Source of the DNA: Apium graveolens
Lineage: Eukaryota; Streptophyta; Magnoliopsida; Apiales; Apiaceae
Direction: 5' to 3'
Assembly (NCBI RefSeq): GCF_009905375.1
Contig: NW_027417596.1
Coordinates: 62,001 to 126,000, forward strand
DNA length: 64,000 nucleotides
Shown here: one piece after another, positions 35,230-46,909 of the stretch
How the letters are laid out: every line of letters starts with the position of its first letter
How positions within the stretch are numbered: position 1 is the first letter of the stretch
Made by a program: the position numbers and the translations under genes
Notes under the pieces: model-generated
The model's database searches: none
Seen by the model: only the letters and a program-made list of their open reading frames with translations
Told to the model about the DNA's origin: nothing

Positions 35230-38200
35230 TGTAACACCCCAAATCCGGGGTCGGGGATCCGGGTTGTCACGAGTTCCATTTCCCTTAATAACACCCAATC
35301 TTAATAAATAATCAACTACTCTGTACTGTGACCCCACAATAAACACACACACACACCACAAGTTATAGTCTCAGAGATGAATATCCAAAAATAACCACAA
35401 GTCGTTTTATTCCACAATTATATGCCAATACACCTTAAAAGGGTTTCTGAATAAATTTACATTTTCTTTGCCATTATTACAATTGATAAAGATACATAAG
35501 TCTGGTACATCAAAAGTTGAAAGCCTAGCCTATTGGTAGTTCCTACCTCAGCTACAGCGACATCAACGCCTATAGGAAACTGCGGAACGTTTCTTAATCG
35601 CTTGTAAATCGGGAGCTTGGTCCTGTTCATCTTTTCTATCTGTTGTTGTGTGATGAAAGAAGAAAGCAAGGGTGAGCAACAAGCCCACCAAAATAATATG
35701 TATAATGATTAACAATATATGAGCCTTCTCATAGTACTCATGAAAGTCTTGGTCAAAAGAAATGAACCAAGTTTGATATCTTAATGCGATGAAGTAGCAA
35801 AATATTCAGTATATGTACATATATACTTTTCACAATCTTTGAAATCCTCTGACATGTATAATATACACAGAGTTCCAGTTTATAACTGTATAAAAATATC
35901 GTTGCAAGGTGATCTCATATATTTAACCTTGTCTCAACGTTTTTCCGAAAATCTTTGACATGCACAAGATAATCATTTACTAGATATAAGTTTAAAAGAT
36001 GAAGTTACAAGATACTCCAATATACTTATATCCGAATACTACTTGAACTACCACCGTTCAAGTTATAATCAGTTTCTAAAGTTCATCACCCAGATGAGAC
36101 TACAAGATAAGACTTGAATAGATTCAATCTTTGAACATCATTATAAATAATGAAGTTACGAGATACTTCATTAAGTCCCGATATATATATACACCTATAT
36201 ATATATACATTTCATACACTCCTTAAAAACCTCTATTATGAAAATTATAAACAGAGTTGTAATATCCAATGAATTTAGAAAGGAGAAAACCTTGGCATAA
36301 ACCTGATATCTTGCTGATCAGGCAAAGATACCAATAAGTAACCTTTTCTACTAGTAGATGGACAAATTCCCCACTGGTCATCACCCTGGCCGCAATAGGA
36401 CCTTATACTGGGCTGCCACTCAGCCACTTACGCATTTGATGGACTCCCACTGAGCCACTTACACTTTCATGGACGCCCACTGAGCCCATGTTGCTTATGC
36501 CGACTCAAATAGATGGACTTACTTCCCGAATGTTGGGTAAGTAATCAATTCATTTACCAAAACAGCAACCTTATTGCGAATATAAAATACACCACAGAGC
36601 CGGATCCTTTAGATTTTTGAGCGAGTATTCAAGTCCCCTTCAAAAAGGAAGATCTTAAATATAAAAAAAAATGAGTTTTGGGACCCGCTCTAACTTTTAA
36701 AAATCATTTTAAAGACTCGAAAACACTTTAAAGAGTGTTTGGAGTAATGCTGATTTAACAAAGTAAATCAGTCCCAATATATTAGAAAATATCTGAATAT
36801 TATTATTTAAATAATATTCCCATAAAGAATAATCTTTATACAAATGATTGAAGTAGAAGTTGTAAAACTTATACTTGAAATGAGTATTAGATAACCAAAG
36901 ATATACTTTATTTGAATAATCAAAAATAAGTTTGATTATCGACACCTTATTCTTTAATAAAATAAAGGATATATCTCAGCAAATAATCGGAGTCATAGAT
37001 CCTCAAATGAATATTCAAATAATATTCATTTAATAAAATAAACTGAGTCATAAGCCCTCGAATGAATATTCAAATAATATTCAAATAATAAAATAAACTG
37101 AGTCATAAGCCCTCGAATGAATATTCGAAATAATATTCATTAAATAAAATAAAAGGAGTCATAATTCCTCAGATGGATATTCAAGTAATATTCATTAAAT
37201 AATATAAAGGAGTCATAATTCCTCGGATGAATATTCAAGTAATATTCATTAAATAATATAAAGGAGTCATAAGTCCTCGAATGAATATTCAAGTAATATT
37301 CATTAAATAATATAAAGGAGTCATAATTCCTCGGATGAATATTCAAGTAATATTCATTAAATAATATAAAGGAGTCATAAGTCCTCGAATGAATATTCAA
37401 GTAATATTCATTAAATAATATAAAGTTATCGAATAAACCTTATTCGATTAATAGTTTTTAAAAACTATTCATATATATATATATATATTATACTCGGGAG
37501 CCTCGCCTCCCGGTTTTAGAAAAAGTTCACCTTTTGCTCCCTATACTAAGGGTATACGCAAATACCGCTTATCTCTAGCATATGTATTATGCAACTAATA
37601 AGCATTTGAACCAACAGACATATAATTCAAGAATATGAAACAGGCATGCATATATACCATATCACATGCTACAATATATCGCAAGAATTTGCTAATAACA
37701 AATATGCATTTATCGCAAGATCATGCATATACACATATACATCACAACAACAGTTATACGGGTAGAAAACTTGCCTGAGCGACTGGGGGTAATAAAAGGC
37801 CTGGGACGAGTCTGGCAACCTATAAACAACATATAAGTCGCAATTAAACCAAAGTCGCTTATGAATCTATACTGTAACCACTCTAGACTCTAATGCTCGC
37901 TTTGCGCTTAACGCTTCACTTAAGTCGCTCGAGTACCCTCGGCTCCACCATTTTTAATAAATTAACCATTAAGAGTTTTAAGGAGATTCTTTCACGAGTG
38001 CCTTACCAACTGCCTATTACACTTTACATAAATGTTTCATACTCCAATTAGTCATTTAGGGTCTTTAACCAATGTTTCAAAGTAAGGCGAGGGGTAATGG
38101 TTCGTTCGCGAAACGCCGTTACTTAAAACGGCCGTTTCTCCTAAACCGTACATCGGAATCAAACAAACTACATATCAAAACGAAGCTCATAACATGAAAT

Positions 38201-39569
38201 ATCTAAACATGGCAATGGTCAAAACCTAGCAATGAGTTCCCGGGTCCTAATGTTAAGAATAAAAACAGTCTAAAGTAAATCGGGCATTACGACGGCTATG
38301 TTTACGCGATTTCCCAATTTTATACCATCTCAAATCGACCACCAATCAATCCCAATTCATTCATACAACCAACATCCATCCAAAAAACACTACAACATTC
38401 CCAACACCTCAAGTTCTTCCAATTTATGTTATTCTCATCATGAATTTAAACTATACTTAATTCCTTTAACAAATCAACAAGATTCAACATTCATTTCACT
38501 ACCACTCCAACCCAAACTCTAAACAAACAAGCTTCATGCTTCACATATACTATATCAATCATAACCATTCCTAAATACTCAAAACTAAAGCTAGGGTTTG
38601 GAGTTTATACCTTCTTGAAGCTTCTTAACACAACACAAGAGCTTTGAATGCCTAAAGAACCTTGATCCTTGCTTGTATAACCTTAAACTTTCATAAAATT
38701 CAAGAAAACTAAAGTTATTTCTTTGAAAGTTAATATTCACCATCTTGTTCCTTGAATTATTGGAAGATATTGTGAAGGAATTTGAAGCTTAAACTCATGG
38801 AATAGCTATATCTATGCATAAGGAGTACTAGATAATTATCTTACCAATTAAGGAAGCTTGGAACTTGAACTTTGAAAATCTTCTTCTTGAAAATGGGGAA
38901 AAGCCGAGAGCAAGCTTGGAAGAAAGAGAGATTTTTGTGTTTGTGATTTGTTTAGCTTAACTTGGTTGGTTTTGTTTTGATTTTTTGGTTAATTACCTTA
39001 TTAACCTTATATTTGTGTGGTTATAAACCAACCATACCTCCTCCTTCCCTATGTCATGCTTGCATCACCTTATTGTGTTATCATCTCTTACTTGCCCTCT
39101 TCTCATTGGTTGGATGACCTCATCATCCCTAACTTCCTTGATTAACTCCTAATTGTTTGCCTAATGACCGCTGATCTGTTATACGGTTCGCTTAACTTTC
39201 GTTCTCGTTTCTCGTTTGAGGGATCATACCCGGGATCTTATTACTTGGGTTTCCTTAACCTTTCTCCATACATTATATTCCTTTTATGATCCTCTCTTAT
39301 AATCCTTTTATTTAAATCCTTTTTATCCTATTACCTTATACTCAATTGTTTCCGTATCTAGTGGATTTCCGGGAAAAATCAAAGTGTTCGGAATTGGATT
39401 CTGACGATCTTTACATACACTTATATACCATATAGAGTACTAATAAAATCTCAGAATATCCATAACAGAATCCCTACATAGTGTGGCATGAAAAGTTTTC
39501 TTATTCAGCATACTCAGCAAAACACTATTCATAAGGGTTTCAAAAATTCCAAAAATTGGGGTTATTACA
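35230..39569 (-). repeat. Tekay-like solo LTR, 4340 bp, with GTTGA duplication
   Basis: In plus orientation it runs from TGTAACACCCC to GGTTATTACA with no internal retrotransposon sequence on either side. GTTGA at 35225-35229 and GTTGA at 39570-39574 form a perfect 5-bp target duplication. It belongs to the same family as the LTR at 5760-9623. It is about 480 bp longer, mainly because of a 54-bp tandem array (36990-37425). Solo LTRs arise by recombination between the two LTRs of one element. Confidence 0.95.
36990..37425. repeat. 54-bp tandem array, eight copies, in the solo LTR
   Basis: The block starting GAGTCATA recurs at 36990, 37045, 37100, 37156, 37210, 37264, 37318 and 37372, giving steps of 55, 55, 56, 54, 54, 54 and 54. 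The last four to five copies are almost identical. Each contains a GAATATTCAAGTAATATTCA inverted motif. The related LTR at 5760-9623 lacks the array. Because 54 is divisible by three, a chance open frame with an 18-residue repeat runs through it. Confidence 0.9.
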
Positions 39570-40706
39570 GTTGATGCCCCTGTGATACAGGGCGCGCCTT
39601 CCGAAGAAGTTGATGCTCCTCTCCAAGGGGATGCGCCTTCTCTGCAAAATGATGAGAATCGTGATCCTCCCCACCTAGATCCATGAATACCAATGCCAAC
39701 GGAAAAGATGGGGCCAGCGGAAGACACAATTAAAATCCCTATCGACAAAAAGGATCCAAGTAAGTCTTTGAGAATTGGATCTCAGTTGGCGCTAATATTG
39801 AAAGAGGGTCTTTCAATATTTCTCTTGGCAAACCTCGATGTATTTGCGTGGAACCATTCTGATATGGTGGGAATCGACCCAGAAGTGATGTGCCACTGTT
39901 TGAACATCGATCCCAAACATAAAGGGGTTCGACAAAAGCGCAGGGCTGTAAGCGGTGAGAGGGCTATAGCCTTGGCAGAAGAAGTGGATAGGCTCTTGGA
40001 TGTCGGACTGATTCGGGAGTCCTTTTACCCGGAATGGTTGGCCAATCCAGTGTTAGTAAAAAACCCCAACGATAAATGGAGAACATTTGTGGATTTCACC
40101 GATCTGAATAAAGCGTGCCCAAATGATAGCTTTCCTTTGCCAAGAATTGACCAGCTAGTCGACACCACGACATGACATGTCTAGCTTAGTTTCATGGATG
40201 CATACTCCGGATATAATCGAATCCCCATGTATGGGCCTGACCAGGAGCACACCTCTTTTATCACTGATAGAGGTCTCTATTGCTACATCGGGATGCCATT
40301 TAGTCCGATCAACGCCGGAGCCACTTATCAAAGATTGGTAAACAAAATGTTTAAGAGGCAGATTGGGAAGACGATGGATGTATACGTGGACGATATGCTT
40401 GTAAAATCCAAGAGGGCGAAAGATCACGTCGCAAACTTAGTGGAGATGTTCCATATTCTGAGAAAATATAGGATGAAGCTGAACCCTCAGAAGTGTGTGT
40501 TTGGCGTGGAATCAGGAAAATTCTTGGGATTCATGGTTAACCACCAAGGAATTGAGGCAAACCCGACAAAAATCAAGGCTCTGTTGGACATGAAATCTCC
40601 CTCCAGCGTCAAACAAGTACAGAGTCTGACGGGAAGGATTGCAGCCTTAAATCGATTTGTCTCAAAGTCATCGGATAGGTGCAAAGAATTCTTCAACATC
40701 ATTTGA
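39570..40706 (+). pseudogene. Tat-1 reverse transcriptase
   Basis: Two open segments, 39693-40175 and 40194-40706, are separated by stops near 40176-40190. Motifs in order: F-T-D-L-N-K-A-C-P, F-P-L-P-R-I-D, M-D-A-Y-S-G-Y-N, and the catalytic Y-V-D-D-M-L-V near 40382, followed by L-N-P-Q-K-C-V-F-G-V and L-G-F-M-V-N. The normal continuation into the thumb region and first RNase H domain is missing: the sequence jumps at about 40705 to the second RNase H domain. Confidence 0.85.
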
Positions 40707-41580
40707 TGAGCGCCATCCATTTCAAATTTTATGTCACCAACAATGATGCCGAGTATGAAGCCTTGATCAATGGCCTGAAAATAGCTCTGGAAGTGGGGGT
40801 TGTAAATTTTATAGCTCGGAGTGACTCTGAGTTAGTTGTAAATCAGGTCAACGGAGGTTTCCAAGCCCGGGGACCCCGGACGGAGTTATATATGAGATGT
40901 GCGCAGCGTCTATTGGAAAAGTTTGGAAGTGCCAGGCTAGAGGGCGTTCCAAGGGAGGAAAATAGTAATGCAGATGCTTTGGCAAAAATGGGGTCGCAAA
41001 TGGATAGCATCCAACTTGGGCAAATTCCTTTGGGAATTCAGGAGATACCAAGTGTTCTTGAGGTAGGGGTATTCCAGACACAGGAGATCCCGCAAGAAAA
41101 TTGGATGACTCCCATTCATAATTATATTCAAACGGGAGCTTTTCCAGAAGACAAGCTACAAGCTCAACGCCTTCGCTACCAGGCTGCTAAGTGTGTTGAA
41201 TATGATGAGATATTTTACAAGAGGGGATTTAACCAACCACTGTTATGCTGCGTGGACCCAGAAGAAGGAAATTATATCCTTAGGGAGATACACGAAGGGA
41301 TTTGTGGAAATCACTCGGGGGGTGGTTCATTGGCATTAAAAGCCCTCAGACAAGGATATTACTGGCCAACTATGAAAAAAGATGCCTTTAAATTTGTCCG
41401 GGCTTGTGATCGTTGCCAGCGATTTGCCAATTTTTCAATGCCCCAGCAACGTCTATCATATCGTTGGCAAGTCCTTGGCCTTTTGCTATGTGAAAGATCG
41501 ATCTCATTGGGGAGTTGCCCAAAGCAAATGGGGTGTAAAATATGTTGTGGTAGCTGTTGACTACTTTACCAAATGAGCAG
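40707..41580 (+). pseudogene. Tat-1 second RNase H and integrase zinc domain
   Basis: The segment opens in the middle of the acquired RNase H domain: N-N-D-A-E-Y-E-A-L-I and R-S-D-S-E-L-V-V-N-Q-V-N-G, ending V-P-R-E-E-N-S-N-A-D-A-L-A. The integrase HHCC zinc domain follows: H-E-G-I-C-G-N-H...C-D-R-C-Q. A frameshift near 41460 ends the open frame at 41560. Tat elements normally have two RNase H domains; here the first and the start of the second are deleted. Confidence 0.8.
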
Positions 41581-42335
41581 AAGCCATGCCACTGGCCACG
41601 ATCATAACAAAGAAAATAAAGGATTTTGCTTTTAACTCTATAGTCTGCAGGTTCATCACTCCGTACAAGCTCATCCCGGACAATGGGAAGCAATTTGACA
41701 GTAAAGAGCTAAGGAAGCTTTGTGAAGACTTGAATATCAAGAAAGATTTTTCCGCGGTCTATCACCCGCAAAACAATGGTCAGACAAAAGCTATAAACAA
41801 AATCATAAAGCATACTTTGAAGGCTAAGTTGGAAGAAATGAAGGGAGATTGGCCGGAAGAGATGCCTATGGTCCTTTGGTCTTACAACACGACTCCTAGG
41901 TCAACCACAGAAGAAATCCCATTTTTGCTGACTTATGGGTATGAGGCCATGGTTCCCGTGGAGGTAGGTGCCAGATCCCTGCGAAGAGACTTGTTTGTTG
42001 AAAAAGATGCAGAAGTTAACCAAAGGCTCCACTTGGATTTTCTAGACGAAGCCCGAATGAACTCTCAGTTAAAGCTTGCTCCTTATCAACAGATAATCGC
42101 GAGGTATTTTAACAAGAAGGTAAAGTCCGTGCCATTCAAGGTAGAGGATCTTGTGTTACGGAAGGTCATGCCAAACACCAAAATAGCTAATCATGGAGTG
42201 CTTGGAGCTAACTGGGAGGGACCGTAAAAAGTCAAGGCTATGCTTTGGAAGGGAACCTATCTCCTGGAAGATTTGGATGGCAAACTTATTCCTCGAGCTT
42301 GGATTGTAGAGCATTTACGGAAGTATTATCAGTAG
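41581..42335 (+). pseudogene. Tat-1 integrase core and C-terminus, catalytic Glu changed
   Basis: The open frame 41586-42227 holds the integrase core with P-D-N-G-K-Q-F-D-S, the second catalytic aspartate. The third catalytic position, normally N-G-Q-[TA]-E, reads N-G-Q-T-K, so glutamate is replaced by lysine. The C-terminal domain includes L-V-L-R-K-V, and after a stop at 42225 the matching frame continues to W-I-V-E-H-L-R-K-Y-Y-Q and a natural stop at about 42333-42335. This integrase could not be active. Confidence 0.8.
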
Positions 42336-43086
42336 GGTGTGGCTTTGTCCCCCCTCATTTCTATGATTAATTCCTATGTAATAGACTAGTAGCTAATAAA
42401 TTCCTCCTAGCCTACGGGGGTAGTATACATGACTACGAACCTTGGAACTAGCAGAAGGATAAAATTTTCAAATAATTTCCCCACAGAGCATAGTAGCCAT
42501 GAGACTGGTGTAATTTGTACACTAGAGCGTATTCAATAAAGGAAAGAAGTTGCTTCAAATTGCTTTGTTTGCTTGAAATATAAAACTTCCAGACAAAGTT
42601 CCTTCATAATAAAGAATTCCGACATTATACTAGGAAGTATGCCCTAATAAACCATAAGTTATAAAATCACCTATCTTAGAAAACCTAAGACGCGCCCTAT
42701 GTCAAGGCGCGCCCAAACTATTAATGATCCGGATTCCATGACACGCCTTCATAAAAGGACGCGCCTAGAAGCATGACACTTAGCAAATTGATGCAATAAA
42801 GGAAAACAGTGCGGCTAATCAAATAAATTAAGGAAAAGTCTTTCATATCAAGGCACGCCACTGGTTTGGTACTTAAGTAAATTATTGCAAAAGAATCACT
42901 GATGAGAAAGGTGTACTTGTCACTTGCACGTTAAAAGAGAACCAGAGCATGCCCTGATTTTAAAATGCTCCGGAAAAGAATTCTATAGATCCCCCTGACA
43001 TAAGAACAATTTTAAAAATCTTGCAAAAGGACAACCCATGAATGTACTAAATAATGATTCTCTAAATGCTAAAGGGCGCGCCCTAC
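42336..43086 (+). other. Tat-1 post-pol non-coding region
   Basis: There is no open frame of note. The region carries several GGCGCGCC-like palindromes or decayed forms (around 42690, 42708, 42760, 43075) like those in the Tat-1 LTR. It is interrupted at 43087 by an Athila solo LTR. Confidence 0.6.
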
Positions 43087-44483
43087 TGTTAGGCACAAAA
43101 CACGCACTAATAATTCACACAAGTATACGCGTTCGCAAGTAATATAGAATAAATTCTAGTTCGTTCCCACAGAGACTCAGACTAATTATGTTCAATTAAC
43201 ACTTACTCACCAATGTATGATTACTTCTCAATGTCAAGACAATAACACTTAGATTTGATTAACTAATTACTAACTACAATTAACAAAGAAAATTAAACAC
43301 TTAATTGACACTTGAATTAACAATATTAAACACACATGAGATCATAACTTCATTACTACTTCCTTCAATAGTCATTGTTATTACCCTTAGCATGTGACGG
43401 TGATGATATTAATCGAATAACACGAAACTGATAAAAGCCAACTTTCATTGTACTAATACCATTCTACCAAACATCCACAATTAAGATAGAAGTTGAATAG
43501 GTATCAATTACGTTGAGACCCTATATGTCTACAGAATTTGACAACATAACAATTTAAGCACAAGTTATTCTTTATGATTACACAATGCAAGTAAAATGGT
43601 TAGAGTTACCCACTAATCATGCATACAAATACATGAACCTCTGCTAGCATGGCAAGTTCTAAACCTCAAGATCCACCGTCGCTTCACAAGAGATTAACGA
43701 CCTATCTTATATGTTCGCGACGCACATAAGACGAATAAGCACAACCTATGCTAGATATCATATAATCGTCACACACTAAGGTATTAAACAACTAACTAAA
43801 GAAATCCATAGTAAATCCGTTACGACCCCATGATCATGATTAGCCCATGATAGAACTCATCGTCACTATGGGTTCATATGAAAACATGATAATAACACAC
43901 AATATAAATTAATAAAAATACTTATTAAAACCAGAGTACGTCACAAGAGTAAATAGGTTCAAAGTAAAGAAAACTAGCATCCACTGATACATCGAATAAA
44001 AGAATCAGAAGAAAACATATGTTTCCTCTTCTTCGTTGTGATGTGCTAAAACGGTCTTCTTCCTTCTCTCCTTGCTTCTTGCTTGATACCACCCTTTTGT
44101 GAAACGTCTATGAGAACTACTTATATAGAAGCCCACAAGAACCAGCCGTCTCAGAAGTCCAACAGAATAAGGATTTATAAAAATCAGAATTAATTTTCTC
44201 GCCCTTGAGCGGCCGCCCAAGATTCCTGAGCGGGCGCCCAGACTCCTTCTGGAAAATTCTGCATTCTGCTCCTGATTTTGCTGCATTTTGCCCCCAACTT
44301 TCCACAACCAATGCCAAGCACTTCCCTAGGCTTATTTCTGATGATTTCTTCCTACATACGCAAGTTATACCCTGAAATGCAAAAACACTAGAAAAACGCA
44401 TCAAATACACAAAATACCTGATTTCAAGACATCAATTTAAGCCATTATAAGACGTTCTAAGTGGTATAAAATGCCACTTATGA
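43087..44483 (-). repeat. Athila solo LTR, 1397 bp
   Basis: In plus orientation it starts TGTTAGGCAC and ends CTTATGA (canonical family end CTTATCA). CCTAC at 43082-43086 and CCTAT at 44484-44488 make a target duplication with one mismatch. It is more divergent from the other Athila LTRs than they are from each other, and its palindrome array (about 44205-44251) is reduced to two units. No interior sequence is attached. Confidence 0.85.
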
Positions 44484-44864
44484 CCTATAGTAAGGCACGC
44501 CATAACGATTTGACTTTAAAGAATATTTATGTTCTAAAAATATAAAGATGATATAAGGGCACGCCATTATGGAAGAACGCACCTCATGTTTCTATATGAT
44601 ATAAGTGTATAATGGTTTGAGAGAGAATCAAAACAGAAAACTATATAAAAGTAAGGCACGCCCTAAATGGTTGAGGCGCCTTAACAGATTTTATGTGCAT
44701 GCTAAAAGAGATAAAATTAAATGAAACCATAAGATATGTCATAATGCAAAAGTTAAAGAGTAGCAAAATATAAGTCATACAACCTTGCACAACATCAAAA
44801 GAGGGCTGGCTCCTCAAAAGTATTTGAAGCTTAAGTACGAATACAGTTTAAACATGAAAACAAA
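44484..44864 (+). other. Tat-1 non-coding region between solo LTR and antisense ORF
   Basis: This AT-rich sequence contains further GGCACGCC/GGCGCC motifs near 44494, 44560, 44656 and 44675. It is the continuation of 42336-43086. No gene is seen. Confidence 0.6.
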
Positions 44865-45827
44865 TCAGGGCGCGCTCTGAGATTCATCTGTTAGGGGAAT
44901 GGTCTGGATGGGAATGGTGGGATCAGCTTCAGGTGCGTCCTTAGAGGCTTCCTCTGTTGGCATGCCCTCATTATCTTCCTCCAGCCCAAGCTTTATCCTC
45001 CTTGCCTTGATTTCTGCAGCATATTCGTTCTTAAACTCCGTCATTTCAGCAATTATTTCTTCCCCAAACTTTTCAAAAGTATAATCAGGGTCATTGGCCA
45101 CAAAACCAATCCTGTAGAAGTGAAAGCCATTGGTAAAGGCTTCATCAGTAACGTCCTTCTCCTCAAGCCACCCATTCTTTTGCTGCTCCTCAAGATAATC
45201 GATCCTCAGGTTGGCTCCTTCTAGCTCAGTGTGAAGAGAGGTAGTCTCTTTATTTGCAATCTCTAGTTGGGAAGTCAGATTAGCCACCTCATCCTTGAGG
45301 AAGGAAATTTCAGAGTCTTTAGCCTTAATATTCTTGGCATGGAGGAAGTCTTTATCCTTCAAGGTATTCTTTAAGATATTGTTGTCACCCTGCAGCCTTT
45401 TATGGCGCACCTTCTCCTCTAGAATTTTATCCACCACTTGGTTGGAGTGGATGAATAGTTGGCAGGAGGCTTTGATGGAAGCCCTGGCGGCATCTTCCAA
45501 GCTCATAGCTTGCCACTGCTCCACCTCCTCATCTATAACATGAAGGGAGCCCAGTGGACCGAGATAGTTCAAGGAAGTAAAAGAGCTTGAAGGCACGCCA
45601 TCTGTTTTTCGCCTCTGAGGCACGCCCTACTTTTCAGTCAGATCGATAATGGGCCTTTTCGAGACAGGGACAGGCTGAGGAATAGGGACTGGAGCAGGGG
45701 TAGACGTTTGAGTCTTGGCAACATCTTTCTTTAGCTTGGGTTTGGATTTTTCGCCAGCACGAGATCCAAATGATTTAGGGATCCTAGGAGGGCCCATTTC
45801 TTCACAAAAAAACATATGAAAAGACAT
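44865..45827 (-). pseudogene. Tat-1 antisense ORF, coiled-coil protein
   Basis: On the minus strand, 45827-45627 and 45623-44865 form one frame broken by a single TAG at 45627-45629. The first part is basic and proline-rich. The second has a long heptad-rich region (K-E/E-L repeats, roughly residues 120-210 of the joined frame) that should form a coiled coil, then an acidic tail. Tat-lineage elements are known to carry an antisense ORF between pol and the 3' LTR. The layout matches the last exons of the antisense gene in Tat-2. On the minus strand a pyrimidine-rich tract and AG stand just before 45790, a possible acceptor, so exons further upstream may be lost beyond 45863. Confidence 0.65.
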
Positions 45828-45862
45828 TAGGAATGAAAGTCGAGGTGAGCCTGAAGACAGGG

Positions 45863-46293
45863 TGTGACGCCCTCCAAACCCGGGTCAGAAGTTTGGGGCT
45901 CACAAGACACTCACCACAATATATAAACCTGTATATAAAGTATTATATGCATTGACCCTTCTTTACACAACCACGGATCATAACAGGTTTAAGTATAAAA
46001 ACAAGCCTCAACCTTAACTTTTATTACATCGCACCAAAATCCAACTAGTTCAACTTACAATTGACAATGATATCGTTCTTACAATCTTGCATAAATCATC
46101 TACAATATAAAGCTCCTGCTAGCTCGATCGAACTTAACCTGGAATCCTAGCTCGCACGTTGGACTGGGAATCCTCGTTATCAACAAATTTCCTTTTTAAC
46201 TATTGAAAACAGAAAAAGTTTTACAAGAGTGAGCTAACTAGCTCAACAAGTCATAATAGCCATAATTGAGGTTAAATAATAATCAATTGAAAT
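45863..46293 (-). repeat. Fragment of another Tekay-like LTR
   Basis: It begins TGTGACGCCCTCCAAACCCG and has the same general layout as the first 450 bases of the LTRs at 5760 and 35230 (GGTT/CCGGG start, TTTTATTAC block, then the GAGTGAGC block), but with clearly different sequence, so it is a related family. It stops at 46293 where Tat-2 begins, and its remainder is not found on the right side of Tat-2. Confidence 0.6.
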
Positions 46294-46874
46294 TGATAGG
46301 GATAAATAAATCATGATTGTGTAATTAAATATTACATTGATTATACAAGGTGTGGGCTGCTAGGCCCAATAAGAAGATGTATGATATTCAGACCAGAAAG
46401 GTTAACATGTTGATCAGGCCTGATGGACCAGATCAGGCCTGATGGAACAAAGAAGGCCCAAAACCCTGATTATTTATTAATTTCGTAATTAATTAATAAG
46501 GGAGAAAAACAGCTATTAAGATAAGTCCTAATGAGGATATAAATCCTTGTAGATTGGCCTCCAAGGAACCTCTTAGGATAAGAAATCAGCTTCCTACTTC
46601 CTAGGACTTCTAAGTCCATCCTAATTTAGAGACTTGACCACCAAGTCTCCTATACTAAGTCCAATTCAAGGACTCCCACATCTATATAAGGGGTCTCACC
46701 CCACAGATCAGAACTACATTTTTTGGCTTGATTCTCTAATTCACAGAGATATGTAGGCATCTCGTAAAGGCAGAATTAAGCTACGAAACACGAGAGCAGC
46801 CATTAAAGGCCTTGAGCTCTCGAACCTTAGTAATAAATACAACAAATAATAGCCTAAGTTTTTAATCCATAACA
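46294..46874 (+). repeat. 5' LTR of Tat-2, 581 bp
   Basis: It starts TGATAGGGAT and ends CCATAACA. A TATATAAG box is at 46683-46690. It contains two copies of the perfect 12-bp palindrome ATCAGGCCTGAT (near 46421-46445), where the 3' LTR has one; the 34-bp length difference between the LTRs lies there. Confidence 0.9.
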
Positions 46875-46895
46875 TTTGGCGCCGTCTGTGGGAAG
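46875..46895 (+). other. Primer-binding site of Tat-2
   Basis: Directly after the LTR, TTTGGCGCCGTCTGTGGGAA contains the TGGCGCC core usual in Tat and Athila elements. I do not assign the tRNA with certainty. Confidence 0.65.
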
Positions 46896-46909
46896 GCACA
46901 ACAATAACC

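Larger units (their letters stand above)
18669..45862 (+). mobile_element. Tat-1: old Tat-lineage Ty3/gypsy element, split by three insertions
   Basis: In order it shows a 5' LTR (18669-19875), gag start (19926-20378), gag continuation (32477-34159), protease (34296-34841), a linker, reverse transcriptase (39693-40706), RNase H (from about 40705), integrase (to 42335), a non-coding 3' region and an antisense ORF (45827 to 44865). The antisense ORF after pol and the F-T-D-L-N-K-A-C-P type reverse transcriptase mark the Tat lineage. Insertions at 20379-32471, 35230-39569 and 43087-44483 interrupt it. No copy of its 5' LTR appears on the right, so the 3' LTR has been lost. All genes are broken. 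Confidence 0.85.

Noticed and set aside
37140..37400. Minus-strand protein with an 18-residue repeat
   Set aside because: It is a by-product of the 54-bp tandem array, whose length is a multiple of three. There is no start context or homology.
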